A stretch of DNA of 64,000 nt, from positions 4,192,130 through 4,256,129 of the forward strand of contig KV748177.1 in NCBI GenBank assembly GCA_001692895.1, given 5' to 3'. Below are positions 47,785-61,307 of this stretch, piece by piece. Both the position numbers and the translations under genes were made by a program. The notes beneath the pieces are model-generated. The model saw nothing but the letters and a program-made list of their open reading frames with translations, was not told the DNA's origin and made no database searches. The stretch is from Cenococcum geophilum 1.58 (lineage: Eukaryota > Ascomycota > Dothideomycetes > Gloniales > Gloniaceae). Each line of letters opens with the position of its first letter. The stretch's first letter is position 1.

Positions 47785-48780
47785 AGTATAAGCAGCTACT
47801 TTAAACTCTATAGCGTACTTATAATTAAACATCTCTTTCTATAACTTTAGTGGTGGTAAAAAGTCATCTCGATGTCTATATATCTTTATAGCAGTAGCAT
47901 AAAAGGCATAAGCTAATGGCGTTATATCTAGGTCGATAAGACCATTATTACCGTTATTTTAAACCATAAAGGCTTATTGTTGTAAATCCTAATTAGGTAT
48001 ATCTTTCTTTTTTACTATAGGTCGCTTTTTACAACCAGAATGTCTCTTACCCCCTAATAATCAGTCTACTATTGTCTAAGTAGGTAGGGTTCGAAACGAG
48101 GTATAGGATCTATAATTAGTGGTTTGGTAACTTCAGAAGCTAACAAGGTAGTAGATAATATTTATAGTATAGGATATGCTATAGTAGATAGTGATTATTA
48201 AGGCGCCAAAGACGCGAATAGTATAGCCGGTTCTAAAGTTAGCTCTAGAGTAGGTAGCTAATAGAGTTCTTCTATTAAGATCTAAATACTCTTTAATATA
48301 GGAGTAATATTAATATTTGCCAATATGGCAGTCCTATATTTAGATCTTTGTTAAAGTTCTCTATCTAGTCTTTGCTGCTATTTTAAAGATTATTTAGTAG
48401 GTCCTAAACTTATTAAAAACGATCCTTCTAAGTCTATAAGATAATAAGATGTTCTAGTATTTTAGAAGGTTAATATCTCTTTAACTTATTAATTTGTATA
48501 TCCCGAGATTAGATAATGCAGTTAGTGGTAGGTATCTATACCTAATTATTACGGAACCCTACCGTAGGGGCCTTTATAGAAGAGCCCTGTGCTCTTGTGT
48601 ATACCTCGCATATAGCTTATATCAGCTACGCGTAGGTATATTACCTCCCTACGCCCTTAACCCTTATAATCAATCGCATAACGTTTTGTAGACTCCTTAA
48701 ATATATACGCTTTATAGCTACTACCCCTGCCCCATAACATTACGTTGCGCCTTTTTACCACTAACGCTTAGCCTATAACC
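47785..48780. other. RIPped DNA between two gypsy fragments
   Basis: No gene is assigned. A patch at about 48,500-48,690 is open on plus (65 codons) and keeps more CpA than its surroundings. Confidence 0.35.
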
Positions 48781-50800
48781 AATTCTACGTCTTTATAATA
48801 CTATAGGCGCTGCCAGAAGCAGTATATCTATAAGTTACCTTACTTTATACTTTTAAGGAACCTATAATAGTAAGATAATATTCCTTACTAGCCACTATAT
48901 TAAACCTAAAGAATAATTTAATACCTATACTTAACCTACAACGCTAATTAATCCTAGGAGAATTTAATTTATTAGCCCTATTCTTAACCCCTAAAGAAAT
49001 AGACACTAATAATATCTTATTTTTTATTAACTATATAACTATAGATAAGCAAGCGGAAGGGCTACTACCTATTAAAATTAAAATACGAGACGCTAAGATA
49101 TTTATAAAAATAGTAGTACAAGAACCTAATAAATACTACCGCCTTCTATAGAACTACTACCTAAAGCTTATATAAGCTAAAATGCATACTGCCTAAGATT
49201 GCGATATTATCTAAGACCTATAAGCCTGTAAGGCGCTCGCCAATAATATATATTAAGAAATTAAAGACGACCTCTATGTGTCTAAACGCGACGTCTAATA
49301 GTTAAAGAAGGCTAAAATTATACTTACTGCTATAGTTACCAAAAGAGAAGGCATAATTAAATACCTATAATCTTAGCTTAATAAGTATATTTATAATAAC
49401 GCTAAATACCTTTCCACTGTATATAACGCTACTTAAGTCTTTATACCCCTGGCAACCTTACCTACTTAATACTTAATAGAGGGTTAGCGCTAAGTAGCTC
49501 TATCTAATAGGAACCCTTACCAGAGCAGTAATAATAAAAACTATAATAATTAAACCTAAGCCGCTACTGTAGGGTCTAATATACGTTATCCTAATCCCCT
49601 AATCTTTTAGGGAGACCGCAAGGAATATAGCTACTAGAAGATATAAATCTATAAAAAACTAACTTAGAGCGCCTACCTTTTCCCTATAGAAGACACTAAG
49701 ATCGGCTATATTATTAGGCAAATAAAGGGTATACTATTTAATAGACTCTTCGCCTAATAGGAGACTAATAGCCCCTAAAAGTGGCAGTTCTACTAAAAAG
49801 TCCTTAATAATCTTAACCTAATATACCGCGACTATAACCTACTGGCTACTAACTAAGCTAAACTACGTACCCTAAAGATAAGCCCTACTAAATTATTTAA
49901 CGAGTTCTATATTAAATTTTAGGAATACACTAGAGCCCTTACCTAAAATAATACTAAAGACTAGAAAGATTTTCTTAAAAAAGTTACTTACCGCCTTAGT
50001 TACGCAGCCGCTAGCTATAACTACAATAATATTTATAATATGGTAGCAGCCCTATAGAAGATTAAACAACGACTAAATTAGATTATTACTGCTAACCCTT
50101 ACCTAAAGACCTCCCTATAGAAGCCCTCCGGACCTACTAAACCTATACACACTAAGCCACCAACGCCTACTACTTTAAATACCACTGGAGCTAATATTAA
50201 CCTCTCTATACTAACCTTTTTATAAAAACTCCTAAACGGAGAGCGTAAGCTACTCCAGAGACTAGGACGCTGCTATAAATGCCGTTAAGAAGGCTATTAT
50301 TATAATAACCTAAACTACCTAATAGCTAGGTTTAGTAGCCGCCGCCTAATACCTAACCTAATACCCTAAACACTAAATATATCGCTACGTGCCGCTACTA
50401 TATAAGACAAAGACGTAGTAATAGTAGTAGAGTTGGATATAGAAACGGAAAACACTAAGTCCTAGCCCTAAGTCGCGGATTAGGACGCCCTAAAGATAGA
50501 GGGATCTATATATCGGCCTACTTAATAAATAACTTAATAAAGATAAATAGACGGAAATAGATAGTTTTACCTATAATAGGAACTACTGCTAAAAAATAAT
50601 ATAAAAGCCGTTTTATGATTAATTGCGAAGCTATTAATAAATTTACAGACACCTAATTTGTGCGTACTTATAACCTACCTATTTTACCCCTTACTAAAGC
50701 CCGCGCCCTATAACTCGCTAATAATAGTTATACTGTATAGAAGATTACCTATATTGTTAGAAAATAAGCCCGCAATAATATTACATAATAAGACTTAGGG
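48781..50800 (+). pseudogene. Gypsy-type gag and aspartic-protease fragment
   Basis: The plus frame (stops at Gln/Trp) shows a gag with FQGDRKEYSYQKIQIYKKL (about 49,600), then a long helical domain and a retroviral-type CCHC knuckle (CYKCRQEG.YY.NN.NY, 50,271-50,330), with the final Cys mutated to Tyr. A protease-like motif follows (FMINCEAINKFTD near 50,612). The element is cut off before reverse transcriptase and is followed by the copia element. It may or may not be related to the gypsy end at 46,491. Confidence 0.65.
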
Positions 50801-51404
50801 AGAACCTCTTAGCAGAAATCTAACTAATTAGAGAATTTTAACCACCTATATAGAAAATAAGCAATGCACAGAGTTTTAGCCCTAATAACCTTATTTTAAT
50901 AGGTTATAAGCCTGGATTTGCGCCTAACGAGCTAAACCTAATTGCTTTATTGTTTACGATAATTGCTATTACAATATCACCGTACGGGCGTTAAAAAGTC
51001 GTTAAACGTTTAACTTATAACGCCAAAAACCTATAACGAGCGGCTATATAGCTGCTAACGACAGACTCTACGCCAAATATAACAAAAGGATCCTACTAAA
51101 GACGAGCCTAATATAGCCCGTAACAAACGGCGGCATTAAAGGCTTAGAAGGATACCTCGCATTTAGTAGATAACCTTACTATCGTTATTATAGAACGATA
51201 GAGTTTTAAGAATAAAGCCTTATAATAACCGTATTAGTAGTAGATTGGAAGAAGCTTATTAGAACTGCCTATACCGGCTAAGAAACATATTAAGTTAAAA
51301 CCCATACTATATATACACTCCTTACAAAGGAAATAAATTTAATAACATTGTTATAATAAGGCCTATAAACTGCCTACTATAAACCACCTATAAGCCTCGT
51401 TAAT
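50801..51404. other. Region upstream of the copia gag
   Basis: This should contain the 5' LTR of the copia element, but I could not delimit it. The start of the expected 3' LTR at the window's right edge gave no clear match here. Confidence 0.35.
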
Positions 51405-53287
51405 ATAAGTAATAAATATACCGCCTAAGCTTTTATCTAAAAGCTTATTAGACGGGAAGACTGGCTAATATTTAGTATTAATATATAAAACCACCTTTAA
51501 TCTAAAAACATTAAGTAGGTTCTTAACGACCCACTACGGCTTCTTCCTACAATTAAGTTAATTAATGAGAAATAGGTAGACTTAGGCTTTACTACCAAAC
51601 AGCTAAAAATTAAGCTAGCTAACTTAGTAAAAGAATGGGAGAAATACAAGGAACAGCTAGCCTACGCAGCTGGTTTTATTAACTAGAACGTTAGCGATAT
51701 CTATAAGCCGTTTATATTAAACGCTGGATAGGCGCTTAAGAAATAAAAGGCTCTAAAAAAACGCTTTAAGGATCTTAATCTGGTAGCTATTACTAACATT
51801 ATAGCCACCTTCTTTACTAAACACGTTTAAGATTTTAAGAATATAGAGGAGTTTATCTCCTACATTATATTAAACCTTAATCGCCTTATTAAAATGGACT
51901 AACCTATTAACTACGAAATCCTTGCCTAAGCGGCCCTTCTGCATAAAGTTAGCTCTACTAACTACGCTTAGTTTAAAACAACTTAACAAACAAATTAGAC
52001 GCAGAAAAATACTAACCTATAAGCCTTAGGCAAGGAACTTATCGTCTTTAATAGTGAGCTTAATTAAGAAGCTTCTACTATACTAGTAGTACGTTTAAAT
52101 AACGAAACGTCCATAAAGAGAAAGATTACACTAGTAGGAATGTGTAAGTACCCTAACTACGTAAAATATAACAGAACTACACATTCTAAAGAAGACTGCT
52201 AGGAGAGAAACCCAGAAAACATACTATAGAGAATTAGTAATAAAATCTATGCAAGGAAGAAGCAGAGGACTAGGCTATCTATTTAGCTTAATAAACACTC
52301 TAATTAAGTTAAAAATGAAGTAAATCTATAACGCGAGCTTGTAGCAGCGATGGTACAAGCCTAACTAAGCAGGTATGACTTTATCTATAATACCGCCGCT
52401 ACCGTCCACTACTGTAAGAATTATAAACTTCTCTTTAACTACGTCAATGACGACACCTTATTAGATACAGTTGGTCCCTATAGAGCTTAATTAGTAGGTA
52501 AAGGATCTATCTCTATATAAACCGCGCTCCTTAATAAAAGTTACGGAAGTATACTTACTCTATACAATGTTCTTTACGTACTATATTTACTAGCAAACCT
52601 ACTATCTAAAAGCCGACTTAAGGAAATAGGCGTCTTCTTTAACAACGAGACTTATAAACTTAAATGCAATAATAAGGTAATAGGATACGCACCTAAAGTT
52701 TAATAACTCTACCTAATTCGGCAGTATAACTACTTATTAGAATCGATCCTTTAGATAATTAAAAACAACAAAAGCCTACCTATTTGGCATCACCGATTTA
52801 GCCACCTTAACTATAGTGACCTTAAACGCCACCTAAGTAAACTTGGTATTAAGTTTAATAACGTTGGTAATAAACACTATAAGCCCTACGCTTAATCTAA
52901 AGCTAGAAAGAGGTATAATAGAACGCCCTAGGAACGAGCTATACGACTATTTTAATTTATCTATATGGATCTAGTAGGACCTATTACCCCTGTTAGCTTT
53001 AAAGGTAAAAGATACTACGTATCTTTTACCAACGACTATACGAGGTTTACTATAGTCTATACCGTCCATATAAAGGACGAGTGGCTTAGTACTTTATAAA
53101 AATACTATAATTAGATCTACACTAAATTCGACCTTAAAATTACTAGAATTTGTACTAACTATAAAGTAGAGCTCTATAGTAAGAAAGTAACCACCTAGAT
53201 AGACAATCTAGGTATAGAATTTAAACCTACCGCCTTATACGCTTAGGAAGAGAATGGAGTAATAGAGCGCTTATAGTGAACCTCTAC
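51405..53287 (+). pseudogene. Ty1/copia element, 5' part (gag, protease, integrase N-half)
   Basis: The gag begins ATAAGTAAT (ATG changed to ATA). It has FSINI, VKEWEKYKEQLAYAAGFI and a zinc knuckle (CKYPNYVKYNRTTHSKEDC at about 52,142-52,200). Protease is at about 52,380 (DFIYNTAATVHYCKN). GAG-pre-integrase is WHHRFSHLNYSDLKRHL (about 52,785). The integrase core is YMDLVGPITPVSFKGKRYYV (from about 52,960), then EENGVIERL at about 53,250. The frame is broken at 53,287 by the gypsy insertion and continues at 61,313. Stops are RIP-type throughout. Confidence 0.88.
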
Positions 53288-53708
53288 TATAACAAAGCCT
53301 TGTAGTAGGGACTACGGTGGACTTGTTAATGGGCTAGGTGTGTAGGTATTGCAAGTAAGTTAACAACGTAATAATAACTGGTGGAGTGGTTGCCTAATAG
53401 ATTAACTCTAATTGTATTCTAAGAATTACTATAAGGAAGGAACTATCTAGGTAGGGACTAAGGGTCCTTAAATACACAACCGTACTCCTATAAAATCCTT
53501 TTTATATGTAATATACGTCTTATACATAAGGTATATAAGTTCCCTTTATTCCTCTTATTTCTCTTATAGCACCTTATATAACCTTAGTTACCATTCTTTG
53601 TTATATAGTTCTATAGGTTCCATCCTAGACCGTACTTATATTAACCAACTAGCTTCTTTTAACTCCTCTCCAAGTAGTTATAATATTATACTTAAAGCGT
53701 CCATAACA
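53288..53708 (-). repeat. 3' LTR of the nested gypsy element
   Basis: 421 bp; on plus it begins TATAAC (TGTAAT in its twin) and ends CATAACA. It aligns with the other LTR without gaps. Confidence 0.93.
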
Positions 53709-56700
53709 CTATCTCCCTTCTTTCCATTTTCGTCCTTAAAGATACCTAGTATCTCCAAGTTGTTTACTAGAGGTGTAATATCCGTCTAATTAATTTGGTT
53801 AATATTATTACTTATAATGCCTAAAGCTTCTTCTTCTTTATACGCGCAACATTATGCTCGTACTATTGCTGTAATATTATCGCTTAGTGAAATAATGCTA
53901 TCTCCGTGTTCTCGTTGCTTAAAGGAGGGATTAGTATATATTACGCTGGCGAGTCCTTTATTTTAGCAACCCTTCTTTTATTTAGAGTATACTAAAGCAA
54001 ATATTTAATTGTCTTGCAATATTTGTTTTACTTCTAACGCTAAGTATACGCGTCCTATAACTCTTAATAGTCTTTAAGTTCCCTAAGTAATTTATTATAG
54101 GGTCTTATATTTAATCTACTACTATAAAGCTTAATAGTAACCTGGCGTAGGCCTTTGCTAAGCTTAAGTGTTCTCGGGATACGGAACAGAAGGCCCTAGA
54201 TGCTCGCATCGCGGTGTCTACCCGTTTACTTTGCCTTAAGAAAGTGCGTAAGAAGGTTTGTTCTAAGGAGTAGAAACTTATAAAATAAGGTTTATAGGAA
54301 CTTAGTAATAAAAGAACGGATTCTCTTCTAATAGAGAAGGAAACAACTTTAAGTAGTTTAGTAATCGCTCTTCCTAAGTCCCCCTTAGGTGGCTCATTCT
54401 TTAGTAATTTCTCTTTATTAATATTACCTAACCTTTTCTCTTTTAATACTCCTATACCTTTCCTATAGCGTTCTTTAGATTCTTTAGTAGCTCCTAGGTA
54501 GTCTTATTGTAGCCTATCCACTTTACTTTATACTATATTTTATTGTTAACGTCCTTATAACTAACGATCTTTAAAACTTACTATTTATTCTCTTCCTATT
54601 CTTTATACATGTCTGCTTTGTAGACTAGTGGCTTAATATTTCCGTATGCTGGCTCTAGCATTGCGATGTACTATATAGGGTAGATTCTTATTTTAGCTAG
54701 TAGGTTTAGCTTAAACATAACTAATGAAATTTTTTGCGTAATTTTAAAAGGTCCTAGTCTAACGTAGTCTAACTTCTTACTTAGTCATTAACTCTTAAAA
54801 TTTTTGTATAGTAGCTATACTTTATCTCCCTCCTTAAGATCTGGTCCCTTAGATCTCTTAGCATTATATTACTTTTTTATTCTTTATTATACTGTCTTAG
54901 CTGTTTCCGTAAGGTTTACATAAAGATTTATTAAAGTCTCCATTCTTTACTTAGCTCTGCTACTCGTTTTCTTTACTTATTATAGCGATAATAATGTTCT
55001 TAGTTTGTATCTATAATTCGCCTTAAATAGTAATATACCCATTCCTTCTTATGGTGTCGCATTATATGCAAATTATATAACTAGTAATAGCGATACCTAA
55101 TTATTCTGTATGTGATTAATATAGTGCCTTAGATACTGCTCTAGTGTCTAGTTTAATCTTTCCGTTTAACTATCTATCTGCGGATAATATGCGGTAGAAG
55201 TTACTACTTGAACTCCTTATTCCGCTAAAAATACTTCCTAGAATGCTACTATAAATCTTAGATCTCTATCCGATATAATTTTGCTTAGTGCTCTATATCT
55301 TATAAATACTTCTTTAACATAGATTCTAGCGATATCTTCCGCTAAGATTTCTTCTATATAGGCTATAAAGTATCCCCACTTCGTAAGCTTGTCTACTATT
55401 ACTAAGATTACATTATAATCTTGTCCGGTAATAGGGTCTCTTAATTTTAGCAACTTAATAATAAAGTCCTATAATATGACCTCCTATGGTCTCTCTAGTA
55501 TTTTAATAGGTTATAGCCCTCTATATGGCTTATACCTCGTTAGTTTATTTCTTTAGTAATCTGGATACTCTTTAGTGACCTTTCTAGCTATTTTTTAGAT
55601 TCCGTTAATAATATACTCCTCTTAGAGTCTTAATACTAAGCCCGTTACTCTATTATATCCTTAAGTTAGTTCCTTATAAAAGTCCTCTATAAACTGCTCT
55701 GCTATACTTCTTAGGATATACTTTACTTCTCGATTTTTGTATATATCCGACTATAGGTCTTCTAGTTATGCTTCTAGAATCCTTTATGCCTAAAAGCTTT
55801 CTAGTATCTTGTAGACTTTCTTTTCTAACTTATTTTCTTATATTGCTATAATCTTTGGATAATTATACCTAATTAGTCTATCTATGTCTTTTCGCAGTAA
55901 AGCCCCTAATAGCTTATCGTTATTTTATAGTTTAGCCTTTTAACTTAACGCATTAGCTCGCGTGTTATCTGTACCCTTAGTATACTAAATTTTAAAATAG
56001 TATTCTGTAAGCATCTCTGCCTATCTAACCTATCTTTAGTTAAGTTCCTTTATTATTAGGAATTCTATTAGGTTTTTATAATTCGTTTTAACTATAAATA
56101 GTTTCTCTATACCTTATAAGAATGCTCTCTATTTTTTTAGTGCTGTAATTATACCTAATAACTCCTTATTATAGATGTTATAGTTTAACTCTAATAGTGT
56201 TATCTTCCGACTATAGTATACTACTAGATGCCATTTATCTAGATGCTTTTATATAAAATATACTCCTAGTATAAAGTCTAATATATCTATCTCTATAACC
56301 GTCTCTAGTCCTAGTTAATAGATCTTAAGAACTGGCTCCTAGGTAAATAACTCTTTAACTTTCTTAAAGAGTTCTTACTGTTCCTCTCCCTATGCCTATA
56401 GTTCTTCTTTCTTTGTTAATTGTGTAAATGGTTTAATATTCTTTAACCATTGCGCTATAAACCTTCTATAGTAATTGCAAAACCCTAGGAATAATTTTAA
56501 CTGCGTAACGTTCTCTAGTTCCTGCTAATTTACTATAGCCTTGATCTTCTTTAGATCTATACTAAGTTAGCCTAGTTTAATAATAAATCTAATAAAATAG
56601 GTCTTCCTAGTAAAGAACTCGCATTTCTTAATTGCTACTAGCATCTGTTCTTCCTATAGTCTCTTTAAAACCTATTTAATATATTCTCCGTACTCTTCCT

Positions 56701-59700
56701 TATTTATTAAGTAGATAATAATGTTATTAAGGTATACTATAATAAATTTATCTAAATATTCTCCTAATATATTGTTAATACGCTTTTAGAACGTTGCTAG
56801 TGCATTTATAAGCCTAAATTATATAACTAATGGTTTATATAGTCCTTTCTTTAACCTAAAGGCTGCCTTTTATTTGTTGCCTTCCTTAATCCTAATCTGA
56901 TGGTACGCCTATCTTAAATCTATCTTTGTAAAGATTTGCGTATTGCCTATCCTATCTTAGATTTCGCTAATTAAGGGTAAAGGATACCTATCCTTTTTAG
57001 TAATACTGTTTAACTGCCTGTAGTCGATATATAGCCTTAGTTTGCCATTCTTTTTTAGTACGAATAGTACTAGATATCCCGCTAATGACTGCGATAGTCT
57101 AATGTATCCTTTTCGTAAGTTTTCTTAGATAAACTCTTTTAGTGCTCTACCTTCTTCTTTGGTAAGCTTATAGATTGGAAAGAACCTTAAACTTATTCCT
57201 AGTTCTAATTCTATCTTATAGTCCCATACTACATACTCTAACAGCTTTTTACTTTTAGGTAACTATAGTTTCTTGCCATACTTATAGTATCTTTTTAGTA
57301 TATAGCTTAGCCCTTTTTCTGTTTCTTTATAGGTCGCTCCTACTTAGTACTATACTAGCTTAGCTTGTTATTATATCTTGCGGCGTTAAGTATCTCTGAT
57401 ATTAACCTAACCTATAATTTAATCAATCTTTAGATTATATTCCTGTAACTAAGGCATTCCTAATACTGCCTTATTATTCCCTAATGGTAATATATCGAAA
57501 GATATCTCGACTAGTCTTCCTTTAATGGTTAACTGAATAGGTCCTATTTTAAGATTAATAATATCTCCTCTATAGGCTATCGGATCTCCTAAAATCGTTA
57601 CTAATAGGTAAGGATATTCCTTTTGTCTGTATAGTAACCCTATTTTTTTTACTACTACTAGCAAGATATGGTTCCTTATTGCTCCACTATCTATTAATGC
57701 CTTAAACTGTTAATCTTGCCACTTAACTTATAAATTTAGGTGTCGTCCTTAAATTTCTTTAAGGGTCTAAGGCTCTACTACTGGCTCCCTCTAGTCCTAT
57801 AGGCCTCTACTTTTCCCAACTATTAGCTACTAGATCCTGTTTGTACTTAGTCTATCTTAGGCCAATACTTAGTTCACTTTTTGTCTTTAATATACTATAG
57901 ATAGGTATTCTCTGGATATTCCCACTATTGTCGTCCATCTAGGCATTCTTCCGTAAGGAATCTTCCTGGTTAAAGTATTAAGTCCCCTTATTCTTAAACT
58001 TCTACTAGGTGCTAACCATATATATACTTAGCGTTTTAATATTTCGCCTTATCCGTCATCTAATATATCCTTATTAGATACTTTTAATTTTTATCCTTTG
58101 GTGTCTTATGTATATTATACGCATTATCTATATATGCTATCTATAATAGTGTATAATATACTTAATATCTTAGGTTAACTCTTAGCTCGTCTTTATTCTT
58201 AAGTTTAAACCTCTTTTATATTAATCTAAGCGTTATAACTTCGTTCGCGGGTACTAAGATTTATCTTTCGCTTCTCTAGTCCTCTAATTACTCCTCTAGA
58301 TCTTTTAATATTATAATTAAGGCTCCTTTAATATAAGTTATAGCCTTCTCTATAATTAGGTAGTCTTAGATAACTTTCTCGTCCAACTATATATAAAAAT
58401 CTTCCTACTTATCGTTGTGTTGTTGCCTATACCACTTTTAGTATAGCTGCTTAAGTGTATACAGCTCATCCGTAAGGAAATATCTCTTTATTACTACGTT
58501 ATAATAGCCTTTAGTATATCGTTCTTCGAACCTAGTAGAAATCCCTAGATTCTCTTCTTATTCCAGTTCGGTAAGCCACTTAGCTCTTAGTATGCCTGTT
58601 CTAGGCCTATTAGTAATTCTTTGTACTAGCGCTCTGTCCTTTATACGTCCTAATATACTAGATCTCTTATCTAGTTTCTGTTCTTGCTATGAGGTAATTC
58701 TTGCCCTAAATTCCTTTATAGTTTCTTTTATATTATATCTTATAAGTGGATCCTTAAAGTCTTTATACTTCTTAATCTTAGTATTAACTTTTCGATCTTT
58801 AGGCTAAACACTATATTCCCCTAGTAAGTCCTCTAGGTCTATATATCTGTCTCCCAGTCTAATTACTATTTACGCTGTAGATTCTCTAATCTATAAAGAA
58901 GCCTCTTACCTCTTACTTATAGGTGTCCTAATTCGTACTCCGAATTCTTAACCCCTTAGATTCTTTAATCCTGGGCTTGCTTCTAGCTTAAGCTTAGCCC
59001 TTACCTTAGTCTAACTAGGCTTAACTAGTGTCCTTGTCTTATCTTAAGAGTCCTAAATCTTACTTATCTCATTTTAAGAGTCTTATATAGTTGGGAATTC
59101 TTATCCTAAGCTTATTCGTATGTCCTTAAACTGAGCTGCCGCTCTGCTCTATTGGTTTCTGTCCGTTATAGGTCTTTAAGCTTACCTTATCTCGTCTTAA
59201 GAATCTTAGTTGTCTCTTATCTTGTCTTAAGAATCTTAAGCCTTTGGCCTTTTGCCTTTATTAAGTAGTAAGCTAGCATAAGCAGTTATCTACTTACTTA
59301 ATTGTCTTTAGATATTACTCCTTCCATCTTATAAAGTAATAGATGCCGTATCTAACGGTGTTATAATACCCGTTACTGAACCTTGCTCTATGGCGGTTTT
59401 AGTCTTTACTTCTATTACGTTATTAAGGTTTAGATACCCCTAGTTAGTTCCTTTACTATCCTTGTTGCTATTAATTAATAAGTACTCCGACTCTATTATT
59501 ATTATTACTAATCTTTGTCTGTATATTATTATAATATCTTAATCTAGCTTATAGAGTTGATCTTATTCTTTATCTAACTCTTTAGTTTTTCTAAGTCCTT
59601 TTAACTCTGGCTCTTGTGGCCAATAGCTTATACTATACTTAGCGTCTTTATAAATTTAATATATATTATTATAACAAAACGCAAAGCTTTTAATTAAATA

Positions 59701-60886
59701 TTCTTTTATTCCTTGTAGTATACTATTGTCCCTCTATACGTGTATATTATATACTGCTAGTTTAGTTCCCTTTATTATATAGTAACTCTAACCATCTTTA
59801 TAATCCCTTATAAAGTAACCCTATTTTCCGTAATTTATATAAGCTCTATTTCTAAACCATTAACTTTGTTATAGAGTCCGCCTAAACGTCTTCTGCTGTT
59901 AAGATCCCTGGTTTAGCCTCTACTTCTTAGTTCTATAATTACTAGATCCTTAACCTCTAGGTTTTTATAGTTTCTTACTCTATCTCTTATAGGCTTTTTT
60001 AGTACCACTTAGGTCTATTGGCTCTGCGCCATACTATAGTTTCTAATTTAGCTTTAGTTGTTATATACTTTACGTCTTATATAACTATAGAACTCTATCC
60101 TAGCCTCTCTTAGCCTGTTCCCTTTAGAAGATCCTATTATTAATCTTAATTGCTTAATCTATTAATTCCCTTAGGGTGTCCACATCTTCTATTAGAATAA
60201 TTACGTTCTAGACTTTAGCCTTAAGTCCCTGTTTGTATTGTGCCATAAGCGCCTTATTATTCCACTTAAGTTATATAGTTAGCGTTTGGAATTGTGTTGT
60301 GTACTTAATTACTAAAGTCCGTTGCGTTAGGTTTTAAAGCTTTCTTTCCGCTATAGTTATTACTTCTAGGTCCCCGAATATTTGTGTAAGTCGCTCTATA
60401 AATCTATTCTAGCTTAAAAATATAAACCATACTTCCTAGTTTATTGTTGTTATTCTATTTACTTATATCTCTATAAGGTAAGGCTTAAACCATTTAAGTG
60501 CTCTTCCTAATAAGAACAATTCTGCATATGCTACTTGATCTATAGTTATTACCAGCTTTACTCCTTTCTGCGCAACCTTAAAGTGTATTTGTATAAGGAA
60601 TCCTTTAAGCTTTAATCTTTCTCCTAAGAATTTTTTGATTAATGGTAACTTAACCTTTGCTGCTCCTATCCCATTAATCCTATTTTTAAGTGCCACATTA
60701 TCCCCTATTAACTAATTAACTATTGTTTATAACTGTCCTACTGTTATAGGTTATTATAAGTTAGTGTTTGCTATACTAGTGTTGTTACCTAATCCTAATA
60801 TAGTTGCCGCCGTTAATAGCGTTATAGTGGCTGCTTTTGGTGGCATGTTGTTTAACTTATTAAAACCGTAACTGTAGTAGTAATTG

Positions 60887-61307
60887 TGTAATGAAGCCTT
60901 GTAGTAGGGACTATGGTGGACTTATTAATGGGCTAGGTATATAGGTATTATAAGTAAGTTAACAACGTAATAATAACTAGTAGAGTGGTTGCCTAATAGA
61001 TTAACTCTAATTATATTCTGAGAATCACTATAAGGAAGGAACTATTTAGGTAGGGACTAAGGGTCCTTAAATACACAACCGTACTCCTATAAAATCCTTC
61101 TTATACGTGATGTACGTCTTATATATAAGGTATGTGAGTTCCCTTCGTTCCTCTTATTCCTCTTGTAGCACCTTATGTAACCTCGGTTACTATTCTTTGT
61201 TATATAGTTCCACGGGTTTTATCCTAGACCGTGCTTGTATTAACCAACTAGCTTCTTCCGACTCCTCTCCAAGTAGTCGTAACATTGTACTTAAAGCGTC
61301 CGTAACA
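60887..61307 (-). repeat. 5' LTR of the nested gypsy element
   Basis: 421 bp; on plus it begins TGTAATGAAGCC and ends CGTCCGTAACA, so the minus-strand element begins TGTTACGG. Confidence 0.93.

Larger units (their letters stand above)
53288..61307 (-). mobile_element. Complete Ty3/gypsy retrotransposon (8,020 bp), RIP-inactivated, nested in copia
   Basis: Two 421-bp LTRs (53,288-53,708 and 60,887-61,307) flank minus-strand coding in the order gag, protease, reverse transcriptase, RNase H, integrase. Gag starts near 60,846 (MPPKAATITLL) and includes LPLIKKFLGERLKLKGFL and GRALKWFKPYL. The protease region has a stop-free part at 57,664-57,449. Reverse transcriptase shows [20 protein letters not shown] (about 57,000) and the catalytic box FIIVYLNNIIIY (56,711-56,740), where YLDDI has become YLNNI. 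Integrase has ILVIVDKLTKWGYF and IISDRDLRF (55,238-55,453). The 5-bp duplication TCTAC flanks it (53,283-53,287 and 61,308-61,312). It is inactive. Confidence 0.93.
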
